A stretch of DNA of 64,000 bases from Halorubrum aquaticum (GCF_900113615.1 NZ_FOPZ01000002.1:62001-126000), one strand, 5' to 3'. Positions 24,132 through 32,625 are shown, counted from the stretch's first letter. Program-made: numbers and translations. Notes: a model not told the origin generated them from the sequence alone.

Positions 24132-25235
24132 TCACTCACCGGAACTCGGGTCGTACACGTCCGGGTTCGGCTCGCCCTCGACGTCGACCACCGCGAGCGC
24201 ACCCCGGCGTCCCGCCCGCGAGAGCGCGTGGTCCACGACCTTGATCGGACCCGGGACCACGAGGTCCATCTCGCCGACCGTCGCCGTGCCCGGCGCGACC
24301 GGCGTGGTCTCGACGTACCGGGCCGGTGACGAGACGAGGTCGCCGTCGCGGTACAGTCGCGACCAGACGTTGCCGATCGGGTGCCACGAGCTGGACTGGT
24401 TCGGCCCGCCGTTGACGAAGAACACGCGGACGGTCTCGCCCACCTCGGCGCCTATCGGCCCGAGCCGGTCGTCGGTGAAGCCGTGGTGTTCGCCGTTGAA
24501 GACGACGTACGTCGGGTCCTCGTCCACCATCGCGCCCTGGTCGAAGGCGTGGTGACCCTTCTCGCCGAGGTCGCCCGTGGTGTACAGTTCGTGCTGGCCG
24601 AGGTAGATCTCGCGGTCCACCGCCGGCAGTCCCTCCTCGGGCTCGACGAGGATCGCGCCGAACATCCCGGCGCTGACGTGGTGGTCCATCGCGGGCACCG
24701 CGCAGTGATAGGTGAACAGGCCGGGGTACTCCGCGCGGAAGCTGAGCTCCGCCGCGTCGTCGCCGGGGACGAGCGTCGTGTCGACGGCCCCGCCGCCGGG
24801 TCCGTACACGGCGTGGAAGTCAACGTTGTGGATGTCGCTGTTGTCCTCGGCGGGCACCTCGAACCGGAGGTTCACGGTGTCGCCCCGGCGAACCCGGATC
24901 ATCGGTCCGGGGACCTGTCCCTCGAACGTCATGTATTTGAACGTGACGCCGGGTTCGATCTCCGCGACGAGCTCCTTCGTTCGGAGGGTGACGTCGTGTT
25001 CCCGCGGTTCGTCCCAGTCGACCGGTTCGGGGACATCCGTCGGGTCGGCCGCTATCCGGTCGACGTCGACGTCGCGTGCGGGGTCCAGTTCGGGTTCGGC
25101 CGCGACCTGCTCGGTAACGGCCTCCGGCGGCGGGGTCTCCGCGTTCACCGGTGCGCCGATACAGCCGGCGACCGCGCCGACCGCACCGATCCCGAGTGCC
25201 GCAACCATCTTCCGTCTGCTGAGGTCTCGTGACAT
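24132..25235 (-). CDS. nirK: Copper-containing nitrite reductase (NirK), exported
   Basis: A 367-residue NO-forming nitrite reductase, the key step of denitrification. The N-terminus has a Tat-like SRRKMV motif and a lipobox-like GAVAGC, so it is exported and probably lipid-anchored. Type 1 Cu ligands are His136, Cys178, His186 and Met191, with the short C-to-H loop of the AniA-like class. Type 2 ligands are His141, His177 and His285 (SSWHPIGN); Asp139 (NVDFH) is catalytic, and a second active-site His may come from FNGEHHG. An SD GGAGGAGGT (25246-25254) and a TATA-like tract (25270-25284) precede ATG 25235. Two cupins follow and a DtxR-type regulator lies upstream. Confidence 0.95.
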   Translation of the reverse strand: MSRDLSRRKMVAALGIGAVGAVAGCIGAPVNAETPPPEAVTEQVAAEPELDPARDVDVDRIAADPTDVPEPVDWDEPREHDVTLRTKELVAEIEPGVTFKYMTFEGQVPGPMIRVRRGDTVNLRFEVPAEDNSDIHNVDFHAVYGPGGGAVDTTLVPGDDAAELSFRAEYPGLFTYHCAVPAMDHHVSAGMFGAILVEPEEGLPAVDREIYLGQHELYTTGDLGEKGHHAFDQGAMVDEDPTYVVFNGEHHGFTDDRLGPIGAEVGETVRVFFVNGGPNQSSSWHPIGNVWSRLYRDGDLVSSPARYVETTPVAPGTATVGEMDLVVPGPIKVVDHALSRAGRRGALAVVDVEGEPNPDVYDPSSGE

Positions 25236-25269
25236 GATCTTCCCTACCTCCTCCGAGGTGCCCTGATGA

Positions 25270-25284
25270 CATATATGATATATA
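25270..25284 (-). promoter_or_regulatory. TATA-like tract of nirK
   Basis: On the minus strand the sequence reads approximately TATATATCATATATG, 35-49 nt upstream of the ATG. With the SD at 25246-25254 this indicates a leadered nirK mRNA starting near 25245-25255. Confidence 0.55.
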
Positions 25285-25319
25285 CTGTTCCCTAATATCG
25301 GGGCGAAAACGCCGCTCTA

Positions 25320-25333
25320 CCCTCATATGAGGG
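25320..25333. promoter_or_regulatory. 14-bp perfect palindrome upstream of nirK
   Basis: CCCTCATATGAGGG is perfectly self-complementary and lies about 40 bp upstream of the nirK TATA tract, within the 170-bp gap between nirK and the DtxR-type gene. It is the best candidate operator for control of nirK. Confidence 0.5.
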
Positions 25334-25405
25334 AGGTTAAGTACTCAAATCGATCCGATACGACGGAAACCGGTCGGAACCGTTCGGGAACGGCCCCGGC
25401 GGGAT

Positions 25406-25888
25406 TCAACACTCGAGTTCCGCGAACGGACACCGTTCGGCCCCGTTCGGTGGCGTCACGGAGCACGCGTTCGACGTCCCGTCTACGAGCACTCGCAGGC
25501 GCTCGATCGCCTCGTCCGGAAGGACGTATCCGATCCGGTAGCCCGCCTCGAGGGGCATGTCGAACCCCGTTCGACGGCGAAAGAACGTTCGGACGGCACA
25601 CTGGCGCGCTTCCAGTTCCAACGCGACTTCCCGCCCTCGATCGGTGAGGACGACGCCTTCCCGCTTCTCGTATCGGAGGAGTCCGTCGGCAGCGAGCCGC
25701 TCGAACATCTCCGTCACGCTCGACGGCGCGACGTCGAGACGATCGCTCACCTCTCCGGTCCGAACCCGCTCATCGCGACCGGAGCCGACCCGTCCGACGA
25801 CGACGAGATACAGTCCCTCGTTCCGATCGACGCAGGCGGTCGGCCGCACGCAGCCGCAGACGTCCGCCCGCGAGTGGTCGATGGCCAT
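25406..25888 (-). CDS. DtxR/MntR-type metal-dependent regulator with Cys-rich ends
   Basis: A 160-residue regulator. Residues 25-85 hold a winged helix of DtxR type (TGEVSDRLDVAPSSVTEMFERLAADGLLRYEKREGVVLTDRG), followed by a dimerisation region containing ARQCAVRTFF. Members repress metal uptake when loaded with Fe or Mn. Unusually, three Cys (11, 13, 19) precede the helix-turn-helix and three more sit in the tail (NACS, RCPF, LEC), suggesting an extra metal or redox site. ATG at 25888 abuts the P-type ATPase remnant. The gene is upstream of nirK in the same orientation. Confidence 0.85.
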   Translation of the reverse strand: MAIDHSRADVCGCVRPTACVDRNEGLYLVVVGRVGSGRDERVRTGEVSDRLDVAPSSVTEMFERLAADGLLRYEKREGVVLTDRGREVALELEARQCAVRTFFRRRTGFDMPLEAGYRIGYVLPDEAIERLRVLVDGTSNACSVTPPNGAERCPFAELEC

Positions 25889-26294
25889 TGCCGTACGTTC
25901 GACACGCTCCGGGCATGAGCGTCCGTCCGAACATGTTCTCGCCCGTCGTCGTCGGTCGGCGTCCCGTCTCGAAACCCGAGGGTGTACCCGTAGCCGGAGA
26001 GGGCTTCCGGGAGTTCCTTCCGTTCGATCTCCTCCGGGTCGTAGACGACTCGGGCGGTCTCCGTGCCGTAGTTCGCTTCCACGGCGCGGATCCCCGCCCG
26101 ATCGTCGCCGTGTAGGGCGAGGAACGACTCACAGGTCGTACAGTACATCCCGTCTCGACGGCATCCGCGACGTCCGCGTCGTCGAGGCGACGGGTCACCT
26201 CCAGGCAGCCGCGACAGCAGAACTCGCCGTCGACGTCGGCCGCCGTGACGGGTGGGTTCGAAGTCGGAAGGCCACAGAGACGGCAGTCGCTCAT
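25889..26294 (-). pseudogene. Frameshifted N-terminal remnant of a heavy-metal P-type ATPase
   Basis: Translation from 26294 gives the zinc-finger-like head of haloarchaeal copper-type ATPases (MSDCRLCGLPTSNPPV, then GEFCCRGCLEV). At about 26150 the frame is lost; the next frame gives the metal-binding domain (MYCTTCESFLALHG, then VVYDPEEIERKELPEALSGYGY). One extra G in the ACGGGATG run would fuse the two frames as ETG-MYC. After about 130 residues homology stops; the membrane and phosphorylation domains are absent and the DtxR gene begins at 25888. This is a decayed gene or a deletion joint. A sequencing error could explain the frameshift but not the missing 600 or so residues. Confidence 0.72.
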
Positions 26295-26439
26295 CGACCG
26301 TGATCGGTCGGCGACCCGGGAGTCCCTATCCGCGAACGTGTTCGGGACGGGGCGTCACATCCCGTCGGATCGGGTCCGTCATCGTCTCCACACGGGTCGA
26401 CGCGGCGTTCGTCTCCGTCCGGGCAGGACGGCCACGGCC

Positions 26440-26462
26440 GGGGGAAGGGGAGGGAGAAGGGG
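26440..26462 (+). other. G-quadruplex-type purine tract before the NnrS-like gene
   Basis: Four G-runs (5, 4, 3 and 4 G) are separated by AA, A and AGAA, giving a strand that fits the G3+N1-7 pattern, about 48 bp before the ATG at 26511. The gap 26295-26510 holds nothing else recognisable apart from this. Confidence 0.4.
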
Positions 26463-26510
26463 AACATCTTCGGTGGTATCGTCAGGTGTCCGGAGACCGT
26501 ACCCGATCCC

Positions 26511-27869
26511 ATGGGAGCCATCCCGGGTACCATCGAGACGGACCGACAGCCCCCCATGACGGTCCCGTTACGTCACTTCCTCGTCGGACTCGTCTTTCTG
26601 GTCGCGGGGATCGGAGTCGGGATCGGCTTACACCTGAACGTCGTGCCGGGGCTGGGACGGCTCGCTCACGTCCATCTCCTGTTGGCCGGGTGGATCTGTC
26701 TCACGATCATGGGGGCGATGACGCAGTTCGTGCCCGTCTGGTCGGGCGTGACCCTCCACTCGCGGCGTCTCGCGAACGTACAGTTGGGGCTGGTCGTCGC
26801 CGGTCTCTCCGGGTTCGTCGTCGCGTTTCTCCTGGTCGAGACGACGTGGCTGATCCCGTTCGCGGCGCTCATGCTCGTCGGCTTCTGGGTCTTCGCGTAC
26901 AACATCGTCCGAACGCTCGGCACGGTCGATGAGTACGACGTCACCGAACGCCACTTCCTCGGCGCGCTCGGCTTCTTCCTCGCGTTGACCGTTCTCGGCG
27001 TCCTCCTCGCGATCGACTTCACGGTTCCGACGTTCTCGCGGGTCGGCGTCGGTCGGTCCGGGGTAGTGGGCGCCCACGCGACCCTCGCGGTCTTCGGTGC
27101 CGTTCTCACGACGGTGTACGGGGCGCTGTATCAGCTCGGAACGATGTTCACGCAGACGGAACTACACGGGATCGACCACCGGCTTCGGGCCGTCGAGGAG
27201 GTCGCACATCCCGTCGGCGTGGTCGTCCTCGCCGCCGGTCGGCTCGCGGCCAACGCTCCCGCCGCGCGGGTCGGCGGCCTGTTGGTCCTGCTCGCCGCGT
27301 CGGCGATCTGTCTCGTTCTGGCACGCAAACTGTACGAGATGCGGGTCGAACGGACTCCGATGCACACGCGATACGTCGTGGCGGTGGGGGCACTCGCGCT
27401 GTGGGTCGCCGTCTCAGCGCCCGCATGGACGTCCGACCCGTTGACGCGTGAGCATCTGCTCGGGGGGGCGAACGCCGGCCACCTGATGTTGTTGGGAGCG
27501 ATCGGGTTCGTCGTCGTAGGGACGCTCTATCACGTCATCCCCTTCGTCGTCTGGGTCAACCGGTACAGCGATCTGTTGGGATTGGAGGACGTCCCGATGA
27601 TCGACGACCTCTACGACGACCGGATCGCCGCGATCGACGGGCTGCTCCTCGGGGGCGGAAGCGCGCTGATCGTGGGCGCGAACCTGTCGTCGGTCGCCGG
27701 AGTCCCGGTGCTCCTCGGCGGCCTGCTGGTGGGCGTCGGCGTCGTGGCGTTCGTGTCCAACGTGGTCCTCGTGTTGGTCCGTCACAGCCCCCACCCGATC
27801 GACCGGATCGTCCTGGGGGCGTTCTCGCCGCGTCGAGCGCGCGGTCCCGATGGGGCGGTCGAGGAGTAG
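26511..27869 (+). CDS. Polytopic membrane protein, haem-copper-oxidase subunit I-like / NnrS-like
   Basis: A 452-residue protein with about twelve hydrophobic segments. Several membrane His (HVHLLLAGW, AHATLAVFG, NAGHLMLLG, LYHVIPF) sit in patterns reminiscent of cytochrome oxidase subunit I and of NnrS proteins of denitrifiers. The full catalytic His set is not evident, so I call it related rather than an oxidase. The position beside nirK suggests a role in NO or nitrite metabolism or copper/haem handling. Starts at 26511 and 26556 (MTVPLRHFLV) are both possible; the latter gives a more usual N-terminus. It is divergent from the ATPase remnant. Confidence 0.72.
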   Translation: MGAIPGTIETDRQPPMTVPLRHFLVGLVFLVAGIGVGIGLHLNVVPGLGRLAHVHLLLAGWICLTIMGAMTQFVPVWSGVTLHSRRLANVQLGLVVAGLSGFVVAFLLVETTWLIPFAALMLVGFWVFAYNIVRTLGTVDEYDVTERHFLGALGFFLALTVLGVLLAIDFTVPTFSRVGVGRSGVVGAHATLAVFGAVLTTVYGALYQLGTMFTQTELHGIDHRLRAVEEVAHPVGVVVLAAGRLAANAPAARVGGLLVLLAASAICLVLARKLYEMRVERTPMHTRYVVAVGALALWVAVSAPAWTSDPLTREHLLGGANAGHLMLLGAIGFVVVGTLYHVIPFVVWVNRYSDLLGLEDVPMIDDLYDDRIAAIDGLLLGGGSALIVGANLSSVAGVPVLLGGLLVGVGVVAFVSNVVLVLVRHSPHPIDRIVLGAFSPRRARGPDGAVEE

Positions 27870-27941
27870 GACGAGTCGAGACGCGCGGGATCGAACATGT
27901 ACGGGAACAGGAGTACCCTTCCCGATCTCGAACGGACGCGT

Positions 27942-28577
27942 ATGCCCAGCTTTCCGTCTCCGTTCGGCTCCGACGACGGCGATCTGTTCGACGGATACGA
28001 CGAGTTCGTGTCGGACCACGTCCCGAGACCGGGCGAGTTCCTCGAGCCTCACGACCTGCTCACCGGGGAGGACCACGTCGCGTTTCACCGCCTCACTCGC
28101 GACTGCTTCGAGGACCGGAAGGTGTACGACATGACGTTCAACTACAACCTCGCCCGGCTGAACCTCGACACCCGCCACACGGGCGCCGGCTACCGCTACG
28201 CCGTCGAACGTGGCGACGCCGCCGACGCTGACACCGACGCCGTCGAAGCGGTGGACGCCGACCGCGTGCTCCGCGCGGAGTTCACGCCGACGACCCCGTT
28301 CTGTCCGCAGACCCACACGCTGACGATCGGGTCGTTCCGGGCGTGGAACGGGCTCTCGGACCGACACGAGTACGACCTCGTCCGCGTCCGTGCGGCGTCC
28401 ATGCACCATCAGAGCGAGGCGATCAACGAGCAGCTCGCTGAGCTCGAGCGGACGTATCTCGAGACCGGAGACGTGACCGCCGTTCCCGAGGGAGGGAGCG
28501 AGATCGGCTCGAACCCCATGGAACGGTCGATGGAGAACGAGGCCCCGAGTCGTGGATCGACCGACGCCCCGTTCTGA
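27942..28577 (+). CDS. Small protein with a DUF59-like core, denitrification neighbourhood
   Basis: A 211-residue acidic protein, or 226 residues if the ATG at 27897 is used. The central part (VLRAEFTPTTPFCPQTHTLTIGSF) resembles the Cys-containing strand-turn of DUF59/PaaD-like Fe-S-assembly proteins; MHHQSEAINEQLAELE follows. N- and C-terminal parts are low complexity and Asp/Glu/Ser-rich. No membrane segment. It follows the NnrS-like gene by 72 bp on the same strand, so co-expression is likely. A role in metal-centre maturation for the nirK block is an inference only. Confidence 0.6.
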   Translation: MPSFPSPFGSDDGDLFDGYDEFVSDHVPRPGEFLEPHDLLTGEDHVAFHRLTRDCFEDRKVYDMTFNYNLARLNLDTRHTGAGYRYAVERGDAADADTDAVEAVDADRVLRAEFTPTTPFCPQTHTLTIGSFRAWNGLSDRHEYDLVRVRAASMHHQSEAINEQLAELERTYLETGDVTAVPEGGSEIGSNPMERSMENEAPSRGSTDAPF

Positions 28578-28707
28578 ACTCTCCGGGTCACCCGCGTCGT
28601 CGTTCGCGGACGGAGTCACGTTTCGCGGACGGGGATCGCGTTCCCGTGCCCGATCGCTTCCGTCACGCGAAGGTTGATCACCCTGGAGGGAGAACCGCGG
28701 ACGACGG

Positions 28708-30186
28708 ATGTCACTCGATACCACGCCACCGTGGGAGGACGTACGGAACTACGTCGACGGGACCTGGCGAACGCCGACCGGCGACGACGGGCAGGACGTC
28801 GTCGACCCGGGGACCGGCGAGACGCTCACGCGCGTCGGCTTCAGCTCCGACGACGACGTCGACGCGGCGGTCCGGGCCGGACGGGCGGCGTTCGACGACT
28901 GGTCGAGCACGCCGGTCGAAGCGCGCATCCAGCCGCTCTTCGAGCTCAAGCGGCTCCTCGAGGAGCACCAGGACGACCTCGCCGAGGTGCTGGTCCGCGA
29001 ACACGGCAAGACGCTCGCGGAGGCGCGGGGCGAGCTCCGACGCGGCATCGAGAACGTCGAGGTCGCCTGCGGGATCCCCTCGATGACCCAGGCGGGCCAC
29101 CTGCCGAACGCCGCGCCGGAGATCGACGAGACCGCGGTCCGCAAGCCGCTCGGCGTCTTCGCGGCGATCACGCCGTTCAACTTCCCCGGGATGATCCCCC
29201 TGTGGTTCCTCCCGTACGCGGTCGCGACGGGGAACGCGTTCGTCCTCAAACCCAGCGAGCGGGACCCCGTCGTCGCCCAGCGGCTCTTCGAGCTGATCGA
29301 CGAGGCCGGCTTCCCCGACGGCGTCGTCCAGCTCGTCCACGGGAGCGCCGACACGGTGAACGCGATCCTCGACCACGACGGGGTCGAGGGCGCGTCGTTC
29401 GTCGGCAGCACCCCCGTCGCGAGACACGTCTACGCGCGCGCCGCCGAGAACGGGAAGCGCGTCCAGGCGCAGGGCGGCGCGAAGAACCACGTGATCGTCA
29501 CCGAGTCGGCCGACCTCGAGTTCGCCGCGCGCAAGACGGTGTCGTCCGCGTACGCCTGCGGCGGCGAGCGCTGTCTCGCGAACGACGTGGTCGTCGTCGA
29601 GGAGGGCGTCTACGACGAGTTCGTCGACCGCGTCCTCGCGGAGGCGCGGTCGCGAACGGTCGGGTACGGCCTCGACGAGGGAACCGACATCGGCGCGCTG
29701 ATCACGCCCGAACACGAGGAACGGGTCCGCGAGCTGATCGCGACCGGGATCGAGGAGGGGGCGGAGCTCCTCCTCGACGGCCGCGACGTCGAGGTCGACG
29801 GCCACGAGGCGGGCAACTTCCTCGGGCCGACCGTGTTCGGCGGGATCGACCCCGGGATGACCGTCGCTCGCGAGGAGATATTCGGTCCCGTCCTCGGCCT
29901 GCTGTCGGTCGCGGACCTCGAGGAGGCGATCGACGTGGTGAACCGGAGCGACTTCGGCAACGCGGCGAGCCTCTTCACCGCGAGCGGGGCCGACGCGCGG
30001 AAGGTCCGCCACGAGGCGGACGTCGGGAACCTCGGCGTGAACGCCGGGACCGCCGCGCCGATGGCCTTCTTCCACTTCGGGGGCCGCAAGGACTCCTTCT
30101 TCGGCGACCTCCACGCGCAGGGCGACGACATGATCCGATTCTACACCGACGAGACGGTCTACATCGAGCGGTGGCCGGACGCCTGA
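28708..30186 (+). CDS. Aldehyde dehydrogenase, methylmalonate-semialdehyde dehydrogenase type
   Basis: A 492-residue NAD-dependent aldehyde dehydrogenase. The catalytic Cys is residue 289 in GGERCLAN. The cofactor and fold motifs ITPFNFPGMIPLWFLPYA, KPSERDP, FVGSTPVARHVY and EEIFGPVL are present. QAQGGAKNHVIV, in place of the usual ELGGK glutamate motif, is characteristic of the MmsA/IolA (CoA-acylating) branch used in valine, beta-alanine or inositol breakdown. The substrate is not proven. ATG at 28708 gives an N-terminus typical of the family. It is followed 41 bp later by a CocE-type hydrolase. Confidence 0.9.
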   Translation: MSLDTTPPWEDVRNYVDGTWRTPTGDDGQDVVDPGTGETLTRVGFSSDDDVDAAVRAGRAAFDDWSSTPVEARIQPLFELKRLLEEHQDDLAEVLVREHGKTLAEARGELRRGIENVEVACGIPSMTQAGHLPNAAPEIDETAVRKPLGVFAAITPFNFPGMIPLWFLPYAVATGNAFVLKPSERDPVVAQRLFELIDEAGFPDGVVQLVHGSADTVNAILDHDGVEGASFVGSTPVARHVYARAAENGKRVQAQGGAKNHVIVTESADLEFAARKTVSSAYACGGERCLANDVVVVEEGVYDEFVDRVLAEARSRTVGYGLDEGTDIGALITPEHEERVRELIATGIEEGAELLLDGRDVEVDGHEAGNFLGPTVFGGIDPGMTVAREEIFGPVLGLLSVADLEEAIDVVNRSDFGNAASLFTASGADARKVRHEADVGNLGVNAGTAAPMAFFHFGGRKDSFFGDLHAQGDDMIRFYTDETVYIERWPDA

Positions 30187-30227
30187 GCCGGGGCAAGGTT
30201 CAACACCCTCGTCCGAAAGCGTGACGT

Positions 30228-32105
30228 ATGGTATCAACGCCCGAATACGGAGTGGCGGTGCGCCACGACGCGACGGTGGAGACCCGCGACGGCGTCGCAC
30301 TCGCGACCGACGTGTATCGGCCGGCCGACCCGGAGACCGGCGAGCCGATCGACGAGCCGAAGCCGGCGCTGCTCGTCCGCACCCCCTACGACAAGCGCGC
30401 CCGCGAGCGCGTCGAGCAGGCCGGAAACTGGTACGCCGAGCGCGGCTACGTCGTCGCGCTCCAGGACGTCCGCGGCCGGTACGCGAGCGACGGCGAGTTC
30501 TACCTCCTCGTCAACGAGGCGGAGGACGGCGCGGACACGGTCGAGTGGCTGGCCGACCGGCCGTACTGTGACGGGCAGGTCGGGACGATGGGCACCTCCT
30601 ACATGGCGTGGGTCCAGAACGCGCTGGCGACGCAGCGGCCGCGGGGGCTGGCGGCGATGTTCGTCAACCAGGGGGCGGCGAACGCGTGGAAGGCGACGCT
30701 GCGTCACCACGGGGCCTTCGAACTGCGGTGGCTCACGTGGTCGCTGACGATCGGCGGCGGGTTCGCGAAGCGCGTCCTCGAGGACGAGGACCTGCGTCGA
30801 CGGATCGCCGACGTCGACACGCGCGACATGCTCGCGAACGAGCCAGTGCTCCCCGGCCAGTCGCCGCTCTCACACCTCCCGAACTACGAGGAGTACGTCT
30901 TCGACTTCGCGCGGACGCCCGGCGACGACGAGTTCTGGACGGACCCGAGCGTCAACTTCGAGGCGCACTACGACGAGAGCGCCGACGTGCCGACCGTCTA
31001 CGCCGGGTCGTGGTACGACTCCTACGCGAAGGCGACTTGCGACAACTTCGAGGCGCTCTCGGACCGGAAGGCGAGCGACCACTTCCTGCTCATGGGCGCG
31101 TGGACCCACGGCGGCCAGTCCACCTGGACCAAACCGTACTCCGGGGAGACCGCGTTCGGCGACGCGATGAAACGGGACTACCTCGAAACGAAGCTCCGCT
31201 TCTTCGACCACTACCTCAAGGACCGGGAGACGTGGGACGAGCCGCGAGTCCAGTACTTCCGGATGGGGTCCGGCGACGGCTCCGCGACCGGGGACGGGAA
31301 GCTCCGCCACGGCGGGGAGTGGAAGGCGGGGATCGACTGGCCGCTGCCCGACACGTCGTTCACGGCCTACTACGCGCACGGCGACGGCACGCTCGCGACC
31401 GATCCGCCCGAGGCCGTCGGCGCGTCGACGACCTACGAGTTCGACCCGCGGGACCCGGTGCCGACCCTCGGCGGGAACTGCTCGTCGTACTACACCTTCG
31501 AGCCCCGCGAGGAGCGGATCGAGGACCTCCCGCTTTCCGAGAGACCGACGGTGAGCATCACGGGTCGCGGCGGCTACGACCAGCGGACGCGCCCGGAGAC
31601 GTTCGGAGCCGATCCGCCCTACGGCCCGCTGGAGGAGCGGAACGACGTGCTCGTCTTCCGGACGCCGCCGCTTGAGGAACCCGTCGAGGTCGCTGGGCCG
31701 ATCCGCGTCCGCCTCTACGGCTCGACCGACGCCCCGGACACCGACTTCACCGCGAAGCTGATAGACGAGTACCCGGCGAGCGAGGAGTTCCCCTCCGGGT
31801 TCGCGCTCAACCTCACCGACTCGATCTGCCGGGGTCGCTACCGGAACTACCGGACCGAGCCGGACCTCCTCGAGTCCGACGAGGTGTACGAGTTCGAACT
31901 GGAGCTGTATCCGACGGCGAACGTGTTCAAACCGGGCCACCGGATCCGCCTCGACGTCTCGTCGTCGAACTACCCGCGGTACGACGTCAACCACAACACG
32001 GGCGGCGACCTCTACGGCGACCGCGAGTACCGGACCGCGACGAACACGATCCACCACGGGGCCGATCACCCGACGCACGTGGAACTGCCGGTCCGACCCA
32101 CATGA
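30228..32105 (+). CDS. CocE/NonD family hydrolase (X-Pro dipeptidyl-peptidase-like)
   Basis: A 625-residue alpha/beta-hydrolase with C-terminal jelly roll. VETRDGVALATDVYRP and TPYDKR open the protein. The nucleophile is Ser124 in GTMGTSYMAW, and the galactose-binding-like C-terminal domain ends with FKPGHRIRLDVSSSNYPRYDVN. Related enzymes hydrolyse acyl esters such as cocaine or release X-Pro dipeptides; the substrate here is open. No signal peptide, so cytoplasmic. It may share a transcript with the aldehyde dehydrogenase, and the next gene starts 5 bp after its stop. Confidence 0.9.
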   Translation: MVSTPEYGVAVRHDATVETRDGVALATDVYRPADPETGEPIDEPKPALLVRTPYDKRARERVEQAGNWYAERGYVVALQDVRGRYASDGEFYLLVNEAEDGADTVEWLADRPYCDGQVGTMGTSYMAWVQNALATQRPRGLAAMFVNQGAANAWKATLRHHGAFELRWLTWSLTIGGGFAKRVLEDEDLRRRIADVDTRDMLANEPVLPGQSPLSHLPNYEEYVFDFARTPGDDEFWTDPSVNFEAHYDESADVPTVYAGSWYDSYAKATCDNFEALSDRKASDHFLLMGAWTHGGQSTWTKPYSGETAFGDAMKRDYLETKLRFFDHYLKDRETWDEPRVQYFRMGSGDGSATGDGKLRHGGEWKAGIDWPLPDTSFTAYYAHGDGTLATDPPEAVGASTTYEFDPRDPVPTLGGNCSSYYTFEPREERIEDLPLSERPTVSITGRGGYDQRTRPETFGADPPYGPLEERNDVLVFRTPPLEEPVEVAGPIRVRLYGSTDAPDTDFTAKLIDEYPASEEFPSGFALNLTDSICRGRYRNYRTEPDLLESDEVYEFELELYPTANVFKPGHRIRLDVSSSNYPRYDVNHNTGGDLYGDREYRTATNTIHHGADHPTHVELPVRPT

Positions 32106-32109
32106 ACGC

Positions 32110-32625
32110 ATGACTTCCGACGGCGGCGACGACCGACGCGAGAGCGACGTCGACCGCGACGCCGAGAGCGACTCGGACGACGCCGAGAGCGACGACGACC
32201 CGGCCGGGGAGATGACGCTCGTCTTCACGCTCGGAGCCGCCCGATCGCTCGCCGACCCGGCGGCCGCGTTCGCGGACGCGCGTCGCTGGAGCGCGCACGT
32301 GGGGGTCGTCGCCAACGACACGAGCGCGGTCGACGCGTTCTGTGACCGCCACGACCTCGAGAACGACTACGCGCTGCGCGACTGGGACAAGTGGGGGACG
32401 TTGGCCGACGTCCGGGAGTCGACGGACACCCCGCGGCACGTGTTCGTCGGCACCTCCGGGGAGGACCGCCGGCTGGCGGACACCGTCGGCTGGGAGTTCC
32501 GCACGGCGCGGGAGGCGGCCGAGAGGGCCGGGTGGGAACTCGGCAACCCCGACCCGCCCGACCGCGAGGCCGACGCGGGGATCCTCACGCGTCTCCGCCG
32601 GGCGGTGCTCGACCGACTTCACTGA
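32110..32625 (+). CDS. Conserved haloarchaeal protein of unknown function
   Basis: A 171-residue soluble protein. The first 40 residues are Asp/Ser/Glu repeats; the remainder is compact (MTLVFTLGAARSLADPAAAFADARRWSAHVGVVAND, then RDWDKWGTLADVRESTDTPRHVFVGTSGEDRRLADTVGWEF). A Rossmann-like alternation of strands and helices is possible. I do not recognise a domain with known activity. It starts 5 bp after the CocE stop, so it is probably co-transcribed, although no functional link is known. Confidence 0.72.
   Translation: MTSDGGDDRRESDVDRDAESDSDDAESDDDPAGEMTLVFTLGAARSLADPAAAFADARRWSAHVGVVANDTSAVDAFCDRHDLENDYALRDWDKWGTLADVRESTDTPRHVFVGTSGEDRRLADTVGWEFRTAREAAERAGWELGNPDPPDREADAGILTRLRRAVLDRLH

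Noticed and set aside
24132-25235. NirK thought to lack the catalytic His of the TGDH position
   Set aside because: This NirK has the short AniA-like copper loop, and His residues in FNGEHHG can take that role; alignment by eye cannot show loss.
25747-26148. Independent small metal-binding protein beginning MYCTTC
   Set aside because: The sequence matches the second part of a P-type ATPase head and its upstream part is present in another frame, so it is a remnant rather than a stand-alone gene.
28674-30224. 516-residue plus-strand open frame across the aldehyde dehydrogenase
   Set aside because: It is a shadow frame; the dehydrogenase at 28708-30186 has the full family motifs.
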